49,113 bases of DNA from Actinoplanes sp. KI2 (GTDB lineage Bacteria; Actinomycetota; Actinomycetes; Mycobacteriales; Micromonosporaceae), in the NCBI RefSeq assembly GCF_025630775.1, contig NZ_JAOSZE010000065.1, positions 1-49,113 on the forward strand, written 5' to 3'. Made by a program: the position numbers and the translations under genes. This document shows, one piece after another, positions 47,864 to 49,113 of this stretch. The notes beneath the pieces are model-generated. The model did not search any database. It was not told where the DNA came from and saw only the letters and a list, made by a program, of their open reading frames with translations. The first letter of the stretch is position 1; each line of letters starts with the position of its first letter.

Positions 47864-49081
47864 ATGAGTTTCCACGTCGATTCCGAGACCGGGCGACTCC
47901 GCCAGGTCATTCTCCACCGGCCCGGCATCGAGCTCAGCCGGCTGACCCCCGACAACGTCGACTCGCTCCTGTTCGATGACATCCTCTGGGCCAAGAAGGC
48001 CCGCGAGGAGCACGACGCCTTCGCCTCGGTGCTGCGCGAGCGGGGCGTGACCGTGCACTACTTCGGCGAGCTGCTGGCCGAGGTGCTGAACGACCCTAAG
48101 GCCCGCGACTGGGTGCTCGAACGGGTCATCAACGACGACACGGTCGGCCCCAACCTCGCCGACCCGCTGCGCCGGCTCGCCGAGCAGGCCGACAGCGCGC
48201 GGCTGTCCGAGCTGCTGATCGGCGGCGTGCTCAAGAGCGAGCTGGCCGGTTTCACGGTCAACAGCCTGCGCTGGGAGCTGATGAGCGCCGACGACTTCGT
48301 GCTCACCCCGCTGCCCAACCACCTGTTCCAGCGGGACAACTCGGCCTGGATCTACGGCGGGGTCAGCATCAACCCGATGGCGATGCCGGCCCGGCTGCGC
48401 GAGTCCGTGCACAGCACCGCGATCTACCGCTTCCACCCGATGTTCGCCGGCGCGGACTTCCAGGTCTGGTACGGCGACGACGAGCCGCCGCACAAGTTCG
48501 CCACCCTGGAGGGCGGCGACATCCACGTGCTCGGCCGGGGCGCCGTGATGATCGGCCTGGGCGAGCGGTCCACCGCGATGGGCGTGGAGAACCTCGCCTC
48601 CCGGCTGTTCGCGGCCGGCGCCGCCACCAAGGTCATCGCGATCGAGCTCCCGCACTCGCACGCGATGATGCACCTCGACACGGTCATGACCATGATCGAC
48701 AAGGACACCTTCGTCCGCTACCCGTACCTCAAGGGCAAGATGCGCTCGTGGACCGTCACGCCCGGGCCGCAGGGCGGGCTCGCCGTCGAGGAGAACCTCG
48801 AGGTGTTCCCGGCCATCGCCGACGCCATCGGCCTGGAGAACTACCGGGTGCTGGTCACCGACGAGGACGAGCGGGCCGCACAGCGCGAGCAGTGGGACGA
48901 CGGCAACAACTTCCTCGCCGTCGAGCCCGGCGTGATCGTCGGCTACGAGCGCAACGTCACCACCAACACGTACCTGCGCAAGCAGGGCATCGAGGTGATC
49001 ACCATCGCCGGCAGCGAGCTCGGCCGTGGCCGCGGCGGCCCCCGCTGCATGACCTGCCCGATCGAACGCGACGCCGTCTAG
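47864..49081 (+). CDS. arcA: Arginine deiminase
   Basis: A 405-residue enzyme converting arginine to citrulline and ammonia, the first step of the fermentative arginine deiminase pathway. All active-site blocks are present: LFQRDNSAWIYGG (guanidinium-binding aspartate), LEGGDIHVLG, HSHAMMHLDTVMTMID (H and D of the catalytic triad) and the nucleophile C395 in GPRCMTCPIERD. The start MSFHVDSETGRLRQVILHRP is canonical. It follows the antiporter and precedes ornithine carbamoyltransferase, the normal arc order, although carbamate kinase is not visible within the window. It supplies ATP and alkalinises under low oxygen or acid. Confidence 0.96.
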   Translation: MSFHVDSETGRLRQVILHRPGIELSRLTPDNVDSLLFDDILWAKKAREEHDAFASVLRERGVTVHYFGELLAEVLNDPKARDWVLERVINDDTVGPNLADPLRRLAEQADSARLSELLIGGVLKSELAGFTVNSLRWELMSADDFVLTPLPNHLFQRDNSAWIYGGVSINPMAMPARLRESVHSTAIYRFHPMFAGADFQVWYGDDEPPHKFATLEGGDIHVLGRGAVMIGLGERSTAMGVENLASRLFAAGAATKVIAIELPHSHAMMHLDTVMTMIDKDTFVRYPYLKGKMRSWTVTPGPQGGLAVEENLEVFPAIADAIGLENYRVLVTDEDERAAQREQWDDGNNFLAVEPGVIVGYERNVTTNTYLRKQGIEVITIAGSELGRGRGGPRCMTCPIERDAV

Positions 49082-49092
49082 GAGGCGGATCC

Positions 49093-49113
49093 ATGTCATT
49101 CAACCTGCGCAAC
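49093..49113 (+). CDS. arcB: Ornithine carbamoyltransferase, first 7 codons (cut by window end)
   Basis: GGAGG then ATG at 49093 encoding MSFNLRN, which matches the common beginning of catabolic ornithine carbamoyltransferases (M-A/S-F-N-L-R-N). The position directly after arginine deiminase supports arcB. Only 21 bases are available. Confidence 0.65.

Overview
The window is very GC-rich, with dense, often overlapping genes, GTG/TTG starts, lipobox and Sec signals of Gram-positive type, LacI/PadR/BlaI/LAL regulators and many actinobacterial families (DUF2252, DUF1269, SHOCT, DUF6325, emfourin). It is almost certainly a chromosome segment of an actinomycete, most likely Micromonosporaceae (Actinoplanes-like). 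That placement is an inference from gene content only. I see no rRNA, tRNA, insertion sequence or CRISPR array.

Left end (1-4.5 kb), mostly minus strand: a SAM-dependent methyltransferase, an iron-boxed siderophore-interacting reductase, an emfourin-type inhibitor with its protealysin-like M4 protease (a zinc-ribbon gene sits between them on the other strand), and an APH-family phosphotransferase.

Sugar locus (4.5-21.8 kb): secreted GH3 and GH35 enzymes, a LacI regulator, a membrane protein with its PadR regulator, a CUT1 ABC importer (binding lipoprotein and two permeases, no ATPase), a cytoplasmic YicI-like GH31 alpha-xylosidase, a PfkB kinase and a GH4 phospho-glucosidase. The GH3 promoter region and the ABC operon share three perfect copies of the palindrome TCGAAGCGCTTCGA. 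The enzyme set (beta-galactosidase, beta-glucosidase, alpha-xylosidase plus importer) fits uptake and breakdown of xyloglucan-type oligosaccharides.

Middle (21.8-25.5 kb): a lipobox protein with a Thr-rich hexapeptide stalk, a small membrane protein, a gene-poor stretch carrying a strong-looking promoter with phased A-tracts, and a BlaI-M56 peptidase pair.

Right half (25.5-45.5 kb): an envelope/stress-type set with an AI-2E-family permease, DUF7144 protein, potassium channel, DUF2252, DUF1269, GH63-GH13-MFS operon, DUF6325 pair plus SHOCT protein, M48 protease, LAL regulator and a holin-like/phosphodiesterase fusion. Four promoters here share a partly dyad element (TCAT-N9-ATGA type) 56-65 nt before the start codon, suggesting one regulon.

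Right end (45.5-49.1 kb): class II glutamine amidotransferase, APC antiporter, arginine deiminase and the first codons of ornithine carbamoyltransferase, i.e. an arginine deiminase operon running off the edge.

A recurring oddity between about 11.8 and 25.5 kb is that the last codons and stop of several unrelated genes are tandemly repeated just downstream.
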